Assembly (NCBI GenBank): GCA_964504565.1
Contig: CAZDEY010000001.1
Coordinates: 372,001-436,000, forward strand
DNA: 64,000 nucleotides
Origin: Cesiribacter sp964504565
GTDB lineage: Bacteria; Bacteroidota; Bacteroidia; Cytophagales; Cyclobacteriaceae
Direction: 5' to 3'
The position numbers and the translations under genes are program-made. Positions 23,819-32,384 of this stretch are shown here, piece by piece (the stretch's first letter is position 1; every line of letters begins with the position of its first letter). A model generated the notes under the pieces. It had not been told where the DNA came from and ran no database searches. It saw nothing but the letters and a program-made list of their open reading frames with translations.

Positions 23819-25144
23819 ATGGCCCTAAACGAACAGGATGTAATTGCCCTTGCCCCGGATGCAGCCTCGGTGGCGGCGGGTAAAAAATTGGCTACTACCG
23901 GCAAATGGCTCAGCCTTAACGTGCATAATAGCGCACTATGGGGCGAGTGCCAGGGTAGCGGCAAAAACCCGTATTATACCCTAATTGACCGCCAGAACCT
24001 GGCTTTTAAATGTAGCTGCCCCAGTAGAAAGTTTCCGTGCAAACACGGCTTAGGCCTGCTGTTGCTCTTTGCCCGGGAAAGCTCAGCCTTTACCCCAACA
24101 GGCGAGCTAAGAACCGACGTAAGCGATTGGTTAAACCAGCGCCAGAACCGTGCGGCTAAGCAGGAAGAAAAGCAAAAAGCCCCGGCCGATCCAGAAAAAC
24201 AGCAAAAGCGTATGCAATTGCGCGAGAGGAAGGTTGCCGGCGGCGTGGAGGAACTACGCCTCTGGATTAAGGATCTGGTACGGCAGGGCATTGATGGTAT
24301 TCCGCAAAACATTGGCCGGTTTAGCCAGGCTATTACCGCCCGTATGATAGATGCGCAGGCGCCTGGCCTGGCTAGCGAATTGCGTCGCCTGCAACACCTC
24401 CGGTACTTTGGTAATAACTGGCAGCAGCCCTTTCTGCAAATTCTGGCTAACCTATATTTACTTACTGAAGCCTACCAACTAGCCGATAAGCTGCCGGAGG
24501 ATGTACAACAGGAGGTACGAACGCGCATAGGCTGGCCAATATCAAAAGAAGAAGTACTAAAACAGCCTGAGGTAGAAGATACCTGGCTGGTAGTTTCCCG
24601 CCAAACCGAGCAGGACGATCGGCTGACAGTAGAAAGAAACTGGCTGTGGGGAAAAAACACAAATCGGGCAGCGCTCATCCTAAATTTCTACGGACCCGGA
24701 CAGGTGCCAGAGCAAATTTTGCAGGAGAATACGGCCTTTAAGTCCGGACTGAGCTTTTACCCCGGCAAAGCTAATTATAGAGCCCTACCGCATAGTGCCG
24801 GTGAGTTGACCCCGGAATTTGTACCGGAAAATGGCCTTACCATTTCAGAAGTACAAGACCATTATACCCGACACTTAACCGAATTTCCGCTGGTTACTGA
24901 ACTGCCTTGCGTACTGGGTTCAGTGCGTATTTTACCGTCTGAGGGGGCATTTACCCTGGCAGATGCAGACCACCACAGCCTTGCTGTTTTAAATGAGGAA
25001 TCATTTGGCTGGGAAGTACTTTCCGTAACCGGCGGCGACAAGTTTACCGCATTCGGCATTAAGCAGGCCCAAGGAATACAGCTCTTGGCTTATTGGTTTA
25101 ACAAAGAATTTTATACCCCGGACTATGGCACAGGCGCATATTAA
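23819..25144 (+). CDS. SWIM zinc-finger protein
   Basis: 441 residues from the ATG at 23819. The family usually begins near the EQDVIALAPDAASVAAG segment, so an upstream TTG at 23756 is less likely. The SWIM motif CxC-x6-CxH is complete: FKCSCPSRKFPCKHGLGLLL (Cys65, Cys67, Cys74, His76). SWIM fingers bind nucleic acid or protein. The rest is helical with a basic, Gln-rich linker after the finger. It overlaps the next gene by 20 bases, which indicates translational coupling. First member of a five-gene cassette with DUF5691, MoxR, DUF5682 and vWA proteins. Confidence 0.9.
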   Translation: MALNEQDVIALAPDAASVAAGKKLATTGKWLSLNVHNSALWGECQGSGKNPYYTLIDRQNLAFKCSCPSRKFPCKHGLGLLLLFARESSAFTPTGELRTDVSDWLNQRQNRAAKQEEKQKAPADPEKQQKRMQLRERKVAGGVEELRLWIKDLVRQGIDGIPQNIGRFSQAITARMIDAQAPGLASELRRLQHLRYFGNNWQQPFLQILANLYLLTEAYQLADKLPEDVQQEVRTRIGWPISKEEVLKQPEVEDTWLVVSRQTEQDDRLTVERNWLWGKNTNRAALILNFYGPGQVPEQILQENTAFKSGLSFYPGKANYRALPHSAGELTPEFVPENGLTISEVQDHYTRHLTEFPLVTELPCVLGSVRILPSEGAFTLADADHHSLAVLNEESFGWEVLSVTGGDKFTAFGIKQAQGIQLLAYWFNKEFYTPDYGTGAY

Positions 25145-26633
25145 CCGAACGGCCATATTGGGTACTGCCAAAGCTCCGCTTCAATTAAGCGAGGGGCCGC
25201 TAGCCAGCGTACAGGCCCGGCTACAAAAGCAGGAAGCAGATACCGAAGATCAGTTTTTGAAGCTGGCCGCCGCCCATTTTCTCTTGCAAGCCGGAGCAGC
25301 CAAATTAACTAGCGTTGAGCACCCTCAACTGCCTAAGCTGCCGGAAGAGGATAAGCAAGCCATTTCCATAGCCGCCGCAGCTCGTCTAAACCAGTTCTTA
25401 AAAGAAGATGGCGAAGGCCTTATGCTGAAATGGGCTCTGGAACAACTACGAGAGCAAAACCGTATTCTGTATCCTCAGCAACTGCCCCGCTTTCTCCACG
25501 CGGCTACTTCCAAAAACTGGTTACAGCCTTATTTGCCGGTATACGGAAAACGCGCCCTGTGGCTGGCCCGGCAAAACAAGGAGTGGGAGATGCTTTTTTT
25601 AGAAAACCGGGAGGAAGATAACCTTTGGGAAACCGGTACATTAACCGAACGGCTGGCCTGGTTGAATGGGGTTCGCACCCAAAACCCGACTCAAGCCAGA
25701 GAATTACTTCAGGATACGCTAAGCCAGGAGAATGCCCAGACCCGCAAAGAATTTATAGCTGTATTACAAACCAGGCTAAGCAATAATGATCTGGAGTTCT
25801 TAGAAGGGCTCACTACTGATAAAAGCCAGGCGGTAAAATCTCAAGTATATCACCTGTTAAGTCAGTTGGAAGGCTCAAGTGTGCGAAGGGCTTACACTCA
25901 ATATGCGCAAAAGGCGGTATCAATTAAAGAAGAACGCTCCGGCCTGCTACTCCGAAAAAAGCCTACCCTTCACCTCAATAAATCTTTGGCTTATCCTCCG
26001 GAACTGGCTCAGTACGGAATTGAAGAGGTAAGTAGCCAGAAGGGTATACCCGATCAGGCTTGGTGGTTGGCGCAGGTGCTGGCTCGTTTGCCCGTTAATT
26101 CCTGGCCAACGGTTTTCAGTGAAACTACCGACAAGCTTATAGCAGCTTTACTGGCTATGCCGGAAGCAGAACTTTACGCTAAGGCGATGGCCGATAATGC
26201 TGTAGCCTATAAATCGGCTGAACTGGCCGATGCTCTGCCGGCAGAGTATCTCGTAGACCGCCCGGATATAATTCCAATGCTCTCAGAACCTAATCGCTAT
26301 AAGGTTGTCGAAACGATTATTAATAAGTACCGAAGCCCCAGCAAAGACCCTTTGCCGATAATAGTGAAAGCACTGGCTACGACAGAAGAAAGCCTATTGC
26401 CCAATTCAATTATAAAAGCCATAATCAATAGCCTTCATGAAACACCAGCTTACCTCCAGTACCGCGATTTCCGTTTACTAGCCCTTAAAATTTCAGCTTC
26501 AATGCAAGATTGGCTGGAAAACAAACTGAAAAGCATACCCGATATTTACGAACAGCGACAAACCCGCAATGCAATCAGCGAAATGATTGCTACCCTTGAA
26601 CAACGAGAACAATTTAACCGCTTATTATACTAA
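25125..26633 (+). CDS. DUF5691-family protein
   Basis: 502 residues, mostly alpha-helical with HEAT-like repeats (for example FIAVLQTRLSNNDLEFLEGL followed by KSQAVKSQVYHLLSQLEGSS). It begins MAQAHINRTAILGTAKAP, typical of DUF5691 proteins annotated beside SWIM and MoxR genes. No catalytic motif is visible. It probably serves as a scaffold or substrate adaptor for the ATPase. It overlaps the SWIM gene by 20 bases and stops 2 bases before the MoxR gene. Confidence 0.75.
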   Translation: MAQAHINRTAILGTAKAPLQLSEGPLASVQARLQKQEADTEDQFLKLAAAHFLLQAGAAKLTSVEHPQLPKLPEEDKQAISIAAAARLNQFLKEDGEGLMLKWALEQLREQNRILYPQQLPRFLHAATSKNWLQPYLPVYGKRALWLARQNKEWEMLFLENREEDNLWETGTLTERLAWLNGVRTQNPTQARELLQDTLSQENAQTRKEFIAVLQTRLSNNDLEFLEGLTTDKSQAVKSQVYHLLSQLEGSSVRRAYTQYAQKAVSIKEERSGLLLRKKPTLHLNKSLAYPPELAQYGIEEVSSQKGIPDQAWWLAQVLARLPVNSWPTVFSETTDKLIAALLAMPEAELYAKAMADNAVAYKSAELADALPAEYLVDRPDIIPMLSEPNRYKVVETIINKYRSPSKDPLPIIVKALATTEESLLPNSIIKAIINSLHETPAYLQYRDFRLLALKISASMQDWLENKLKSIPDIYEQRQTRNAISEMIATLEQREQFNRLLY

Positions 26634-26635
26634 CT

Positions 26636-27715
26636 ATGGCCGAAACCCTACGCCAACACGCCGAACACCAATTTGCCGAAGAGCTTGATGCCCTTAAACA
26701 AGTAGATGCCCGCCCCCGCCCGCATAATTGGGCACTTTCGCCGCAGGCTGTAGTTACCTATCTAATGGGCGGCCAGCTTACAAGCGGCGTTAAAATATCG
26801 CCGAAGTATATTGGCGACCGCCGGCTAATGGAAGTGGCCGTAGCTACCCTTACCACCGACCGTGCCCTATTGCTTTATGGTCTGCCGGGTACGGCCAAGT
26901 CTTGGGTATCGGAACATTTGGCCGCCGCCATATCCGGCGATTCTACGCTTTTGGTGCAGGGTACGGCTGGTACCGGCGAGGAAGCTATACGCTACGGCTG
27001 GAATTACGCCCGCCTGTTGGCTGAAGGCCCCAGCCCCGCCGCACTGGTAGAAACCCCGCTGATGCGGGCTATGCAAACCGGTAAAATTGGCAGGGTAGAA
27101 GAATTAACCCGGATTGCAGCCGATGTGCAGGATACGCTCATCACCATTCTTTCGGAAAAAACCATGCCGGTACCGGAACTTAATACCGAAATACAAGCCG
27201 TAAAAGGCTTCAACCTCATTGCCACAGCCAATAACCGCGATAAAGGGGTAAACGAACTTTCCAGTGCCCTGAAGCGCCGCTTCAATACGGTAATTTTGCC
27301 AGTGCCGGCAACTATGGAGGAAGAAGTAGAAATTGTTCAGCAGCGGGTGGCCAGCTTTAGCAAGGCCATGGAACTGCCTATTGAAAAACCTATTCAGGAA
27401 GAAATAACCCGCATTGTTACCATATTCCGCGAGCTGCGGGCCGGTCAAAGTAAAGATGGTAAAGTAAAGTTGAAGTCGCCTTCGGGCACGTTAAGCACGG
27501 CCGAAGCCATATCGGTAGTAAATAGCGGCTTGGCCCTGGCCAGCCATTTTGGCGATGGAAAACTAAGCGCGCAAGACCTGGCGACCGGTATTATTGGTGC
27601 GGTGGTAAAGGATCCGGTTCAGGATAGAATTGTGTGGCAGGAGTACCTGGAAGCTGTACTGAAGCAGCGTGATGGCTGGAAAGATATGTACCGGGCCTGT
27701 CGTGACGGAATATAG
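26636..27715 (+). CDS. MoxR-family AAA+ ATPase
   Basis: 359 residues. Walker A is GLPGTAKS (82-89). A Walker-B-like acidic helix GRVEELTRIAADVQDTL, sensor 1 (FNLIATANNRDKG) and the ELSSALKRRF arginine-finger segment follow. MoxR ATPases act with vWA proteins as chaperones that remodel or metallate partner complexes. Both partner vWA proteins here (29919 and, in the same locus, Ro60) keep their MIDAS. It is separated from its neighbours by 2 and 9 bases. Cytosolic. Confidence 0.92.
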   Translation: MAETLRQHAEHQFAEELDALKQVDARPRPHNWALSPQAVVTYLMGGQLTSGVKISPKYIGDRRLMEVAVATLTTDRALLLYGLPGTAKSWVSEHLAAAISGDSTLLVQGTAGTGEEAIRYGWNYARLLAEGPSPAALVETPLMRAMQTGKIGRVEELTRIAADVQDTLITILSEKTMPVPELNTEIQAVKGFNLIATANNRDKGVNELSSALKRRFNTVILPVPATMEEEVEIVQQRVASFSKAMELPIEKPIQEEITRIVTIFRELRAGQSKDGKVKLKSPSGTLSTAEAISVVNSGLALASHFGDGKLSAQDLATGIIGAVVKDPVQDRIVWQEYLEAVLKQRDGWKDMYRACRDGI

Positions 27716-27724
27716 GGGACAGGT

Positions 27725-29926
27725 ATGTCGGTAGAACTATTTGGTATACGCCACCACGGCCCCGGCTCCGCTCGAAACCTGCTAGCTGCCTTGCAGGAGT
27801 ACCAGCCGGATGTTCTTCTTATTGAAGGACCGCCGGAAGGAGAAGCTTTGCTGGAGTGGGTTTCGCACCAGGATATGAGGCCTCCGGTTGCTCTATTGGG
27901 CTATCGCCCCGACGAACCGCAGCAGGCTGCTTTTTATCCGTTTGCTGAATTTTCCCCGGAATGGCAGGCTATTCGCTACGGCCAGGCTCAGGGCACACCA
28001 ATTCGTTTTATGGATTTGCCTTTGGCGCACAGTTTTGCCCTGGAAGAAGAGCTGACCACTGCGGAAAATGATCTGGAAGAAAGCATATACCATAACCCGA
28101 TTAAGCACTTAGCGGATACCGCCGGCTTTGCGGATGCCGAGGTTTGGTGGGAGCAGCATTTTGAGCTGCGAAAAACCACCCAGGAATCCTTTAATGCCAT
28201 TGCTTTAGCTATGGAAGCCCTGCGCGAAAACCTTCCGCTTAACCCCAGCCGGCGCGAACAACTACGCGAAGCCTATATGCGCAAGGTGCTACGTAAGGCC
28301 GAAAAGGATGGGTTCGAAAAAATTGCGGTAGTATGTGGTGCCTTTCACGTTCCGGCCTTAGCCCATCAGCCCAAAGTAAAGGATGATAACGCCCTACTTA
28401 AAGGCCTGGCCAAAGTAAAAATAGAAACCACCTGGATACCCTGGACGAACAGTCGCCTGACCTACGCCAGCGGTTACGGAGCGGGGGTTAACTCCCCGGG
28501 CTGGTACTACCATCAGTGGAACTATCCACAGGATGACGGCAGTCGCTGGATGGTGCACGTAGCGCGGGTTTTTCGCGGGGCCGGAAAAGATATTTCTTCG
28601 GCTCACGTAATAGAAAGTAGCCGGTTGGCTACTGCCCTAAGTGCACTGCGCGGCCACCACCGCAGTGGTTTGCAAGAGGTAAACGAAGCTGTGCTGGCCA
28701 CCATGTGTATGGGCGATAATGTTCTTCTGAACCTGATCTGGAAAGAACTGATCGTTGGCAATACTACGGGCAGCACCCCTTCCGATGCGCCGCAGGTTCC
28801 CCTTCAGCGCGATCTGGAACAGCAGCAAAAAAGCCTTCGCCTAAAAGTACAAGATGCCCCCAAAGCCCTTCAGCTCGATTTGCGCGAAGAGCGGGATTTA
28901 CAAAAAAGTATTCTGCTACATCGCCTTAACCTGCTGGAAGTAAACTGGGGCCAACCAGAATATACCTCCGGTAAAGGCACCTTTAAGGAACACTGGCAGC
29001 TCCGCTGGCAGCCCGAACTCACCATTCAGTTGCTGGAAAAAGCACCCTGGGGAAATACGGTAGCCGAAGCGGCCGCGGCCTGGTTAGGGCATCAGGCCAA
29101 TGAAAGCCAGAACTTGGGCCAGCTTTCGGAATTGTTGCAAAAAGCACTGCCGGCCGATCTCCCGCAGGGTATAAATTACCTGTTGAGCAAGCTAGACCAA
29201 TTGGCATCGGGCAGTTCGGATGTGCGGGAATTGATGCAGGCTTTTACGCCACTAGTGCAGGTTAGACGCTACGGCAACGTACGCAATACCGATACCGAAA
29301 CTGTGGCTCGCATTCTGGAGGTACTTCTGGCCCGAATTGTGGCCGGTTTGCCGGCCGCCGTTACCGGTATAGATACCGATACGGCCACTGTATTATCCTC
29401 GGCCATTGATGAGGTAAATAGTGCACTTTTGCTTCTGGAAAATGAAGGGGATACGGCTTTCTGGCATAAGGCTCTAAACAGTATTTACCAGTCGAGAAGT
29501 AGCCACCCTTTAGTAGCTGGTAGGTGCGGCAAATTGCTTTATCAAGCCCGGTCCATTACTTCCGAGGAAGCCTCGCTAGGCTTCAGCAAAGCCCTTTCGG
29601 CCGGGGCAACTACCGAATACAGCACTGGTTGGATTGAAGGGTTTTTAAGCAGCAGTGCCAATACCCTTCTTCTGGACGATGAAATTTGGGGAATTTTGGA
29701 TACTTGGTTGGGGGAATTGAGCTCCGAACACTTTCAGGAAGTGGTGCCAATTCTGCGGCGTACGTTTTCGGCTTATGCCAATCCGGAGAAGGTGCAACTG
29801 GCACAAAAAGCCAAAGGTGGAAAATTAGCAGATGGCGGGTTAAACAACCAGCCGTTGGATTTAGACGGGGAGAAAGTAGAACTGTTGCTGAATGGGTTTT
29901 ACCAGTTTATAGGGATTAATGAGTAA
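27725..29926 (+). CDS. DUF5682-family protein (TraB/EreA-like N-terminal motif)
   Basis: 733 residues. It begins ELFGIRHHGPGSARNLLAAL with PDVLLIEGPPEGEALL soon after. Near residue 205 comes KIAVVCGAFHVPAL. A His-rich GxRHHGPGS plus a GAFH motif recall the EreA/ChaN/TraB hydrolase superfamily, though catalytic activity is unproven. The C-terminal two thirds are helical repeats with no recognised domain. The family is known mainly from MoxR-vWA cassettes such as this one. The last 8 bases overlap the vWA gene. Confidence 0.78.
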   Translation: MSVELFGIRHHGPGSARNLLAALQEYQPDVLLIEGPPEGEALLEWVSHQDMRPPVALLGYRPDEPQQAAFYPFAEFSPEWQAIRYGQAQGTPIRFMDLPLAHSFALEEELTTAENDLEESIYHNPIKHLADTAGFADAEVWWEQHFELRKTTQESFNAIALAMEALRENLPLNPSRREQLREAYMRKVLRKAEKDGFEKIAVVCGAFHVPALAHQPKVKDDNALLKGLAKVKIETTWIPWTNSRLTYASGYGAGVNSPGWYYHQWNYPQDDGSRWMVHVARVFRGAGKDISSAHVIESSRLATALSALRGHHRSGLQEVNEAVLATMCMGDNVLLNLIWKELIVGNTTGSTPSDAPQVPLQRDLEQQQKSLRLKVQDAPKALQLDLREERDLQKSILLHRLNLLEVNWGQPEYTSGKGTFKEHWQLRWQPELTIQLLEKAPWGNTVAEAAAAWLGHQANESQNLGQLSELLQKALPADLPQGINYLLSKLDQLASGSSDVRELMQAFTPLVQVRRYGNVRNTDTETVARILEVLLARIVAGLPAAVTGIDTDTATVLSSAIDEVNSALLLLENEGDTAFWHKALNSIYQSRSSHPLVAGRCGKLLYQARSITSEEASLGFSKALSAGATTEYSTGWIEGFLSSSANTLLLDDEIWGILDTWLGELSSEHFQEVVPILRRTFSAYANPEKVQLAQKAKGGKLADGGLNNQPLDLDGEKVELLLNGFYQFIGINE

Positions 29927-31067
29927 AGAGAGCGAAAAACTAAAACGGTGGCGACTGATTTTGGGTGAGCAAACCCAGGACGTGTTTGAGTTGGAGCTTA
30001 ACCCGCACGAGTTGGGTATAGACCGCACGCTACAGGCATTGTACAATACCGACCGTCGCGGAGGTTTAGGGGCTTCCTCGCCCAACGTAGCGCGCTGGTT
30101 AGGCGATATTCGGGAGTACTTTCCGAGCAGTGTGGTAAAAGTTATGCAGCAGGATGCCCTGGAACGGCTAAACCTTACCGCTATGCTTACCCAGCCCGAA
30201 ATGCTGGAAGCCGTAGTACCGGATGTTCACTTGGTAGCCAGTCTTATGACGCTCGGTCGGGCCATACCGGAGAAAACCAAAGATACGGCGCGCCAAGTAG
30301 TGCGGCAGGTGGTAGAAGAACTCCTCAAAAAGTTAGCCGCCCCTACCCAGCAGGCTATTCAGGGTAGCCTTAGCCGAGCAGTACGCAACCGCCGCCCCCG
30401 CTACAACGAAATTGATTGGAATACCACCATCCGCAAAAACCTGAAGCACTACCAGCCGGAGTATAAGACAATTATTCCCGAAACCCGTATTGGCTTTGGC
30501 CGTAAGCGGCAGGCGCTTAAAGATATAATTCTGTGTATTGACCAAAGCGGTTCTATGGGAACCTCGGTGGTGTATTCCGGCATCTTTGGGGCGGTAATGG
30601 CCTCCGTACCGGCCGTAAAAACCCGTATGGTGGTGTTCGATACCGCTGTAACCGACCTTACCGAAGATTTACAGGATCCGGTAGAATTATTGTTTGGCGT
30701 ACAATTGGGCGGGGGCACCGATATTTATAAAGCACTTACGTACTGCCAGCAGCAAGTTAGCCGCCCTGCCGATACGGTAATGGTGTTAATTACCGACTTG
30801 TACGAAGGCGGCAATGTGGCTAAAATGAAGGAAAAAGCCCTGGAATTGGTTAGCTCTGGGGTGCAGCTAGTTACCCTCTTAGCCCTAAGCGACGATGGCG
30901 CCCCCTACTACGACCACCGCAATGCCGAATACTTTGCCTCCCTGGGCATACCCGTTTTTGCCTGCACGCCCGACCTCTTCCCCGACCTTATGGCCAAAGC
31001 CCTAAGCAAGCAAAACATAACCCAATGGGCCGCCGAGAATGGGATGAAGGTCAACACTGCCAACTAA
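29919..31067 (+). CDS. vWA-domain (CoxE-like) protein
   Basis: 382 residues. The N-terminal half is helical and basic. The vWA domain begins at about residue 200 with DIILCIDQSGSMG (MIDAS Asp208, Ser210, Ser212), then VQLGGGTDIYKAL supplies the conserved Thr and VMVLITDLYEGG the distal Asp. It is the usual partner of MoxR ATPases and probably couples ATP hydrolysis to a substrate. It starts within the DUF5682 gene by an 8-base overlap and is the last gene of the cassette. The following 160 bases hold no gene and no clear terminator. Confidence 0.9.
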   Translation: MSKESEKLKRWRLILGEQTQDVFELELNPHELGIDRTLQALYNTDRRGGLGASSPNVARWLGDIREYFPSSVVKVMQQDALERLNLTAMLTQPEMLEAVVPDVHLVASLMTLGRAIPEKTKDTARQVVRQVVEELLKKLAAPTQQAIQGSLSRAVRNRRPRYNEIDWNTTIRKNLKHYQPEYKTIIPETRIGFGRKRQALKDIILCIDQSGSMGTSVVYSGIFGAVMASVPAVKTRMVVFDTAVTDLTEDLQDPVELLFGVQLGGGTDIYKALTYCQQQVSRPADTVMVLITDLYEGGNVAKMKEKALELVSSGVQLVTLLALSDDGAPYYDHRNAEYFASLGIPVFACTPDLFPDLMAKALSKQNITQWAAENGMKVNTAN

Positions 31068-31227
31068 TACGTATTTGTAAAACTGGCTTTATCCTAATGT
31101 AATCTTCCATATCACTATAATATTTCAGGCTACTGCGGATTATCCTAAACCGAACTGTTTAAGGATGTATTAAGCAGTACATTGTGTCTAACAATATAGC
31201 ATAATAATAGTCTGTTCAAGAAAGATT

Positions 31228-32214
31228 TTATCTAAACTCTACCTTCAGCTTACTAATTATTTCAGCGTAAACTTCCTCAAAATTCATGCTCGGATTGGCC
31301 AAATACTTGTCTAGCTCAGCGTATACTATTGCTGATGCCTCCGGTTGGTCGACCAGGTCAGCCTGACCAGCTTCCTCGTTGTAATAGAATGCTACTGCTT
31401 TGGCAGCCAGGCCCCGAACTATAATTTCATCAATATCGGTATAACTTTTCTGGTGCTTTTCCTGCGCTACTAATTGTTTAAGCTCTTTATCGTAGTATTT
31501 ATCCAGTAAAGAGCTTGTATACAGGTGGGCAGTTTCGTGGAAGAGTATCCGCCGGTAGGTGCTATTCCATTGAAGTGAAATCGATTCTTCCGGGTTAGTA
31601 TAGGCATTATTGCAGAAGTAGCCAATTACCAGGTGCCGGCGTCTATCAGTCATAAAAGTGACCGCTTTATTAGTAATATTATTCAGCGGGTCAAAATATA
31701 CCTTGAGGGTAGGTATAGTATCAGTGCGAAAGAATTTGGCTAACTTTTGGGGAATTTGTTCTTGACTAACCGCTATCTGAAATTCTTCAATATCGGGGTG
31801 GGTTTTTGGTAATCCGGCAACTTCCTTAAACTGCTGTAGCAGAGTTGATACCGTATCCAAATGGGTGCCATACCATCGCACTGAATTAGCCAGACGAATA
31901 GAGTCGTATACTTGCGGGTTTGGTTGCCAGGTGGTTTCATCTAGTGCCAATGCAACTACCGGCAATGAAGCGTCCCACACATCGCCATTGGCTATAAGCC
32001 GAACCAAAGGCTCTTGGTTGAATTGGGCATAATAGTTGAGAATTGGCAAAGAATAGGTGTTACGACAGGCGTGATAGTCTTGACTTATGCTATCTTCTAC
32101 CGCTAATAAATAGGCAATGCGCATTAGCTGAAGCCGGTTATCTACGCTTACACTAATCTGGCTATAGCTATTATAGGACTGGAGTATACAGAATATTAAT
32201 AGAAGGTGACGCAT
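31228..32214 (-). CDS. Secreted HExxH putative metallopeptidase
   Basis: 328 residues with a signal peptide ending near NSYSQ. The only recognisable motif is ILFHETAHLYTSSLLDKYY with His226, Glu227 and His230 as a zinc-metallopeptidase HExxH site, as in DUF4932-type proteins. No third ligand is certain; the acidic DIDEIIVRG helix ~30 residues on is a candidate region. It is probably periplasmic or secreted. Monocistronic, with poor similarity to any family I can name precisely. Confidence 0.6.
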   Translation of the reverse strand: MRHLLLIFCILQSYNSYSQISVSVDNRLQLMRIAYLLAVEDSISQDYHACRNTYSLPILNYYAQFNQEPLVRLIANGDVWDASLPVVALALDETTWQPNPQVYDSIRLANSVRWYGTHLDTVSTLLQQFKEVAGLPKTHPDIEEFQIAVSQEQIPQKLAKFFRTDTIPTLKVYFDPLNNITNKAVTFMTDRRRHLVIGYFCNNAYTNPEESISLQWNSTYRRILFHETAHLYTSSLLDKYYDKELKQLVAQEKHQKSYTDIDEIIVRGLAAKAVAFYYNEEAGQADLVDQPEASAIVYAELDKYLANPSMNFEEVYAEIISKLKVEFR

Positions 32215-32384
32215 TATACTTAGTTAGGAGAGTAAACACGTCAATTTACCATAATATAATTGGCTAGATAGTGTTTTGGGAAATAGTAATTACTAAGGAA
32301 GTAACAATAAACAAGTTGCTGCCTAAAGGCTGTTATATCTGATCATAAACATTTTACAGCTATAGAACCGATAGCTTCTAACTA

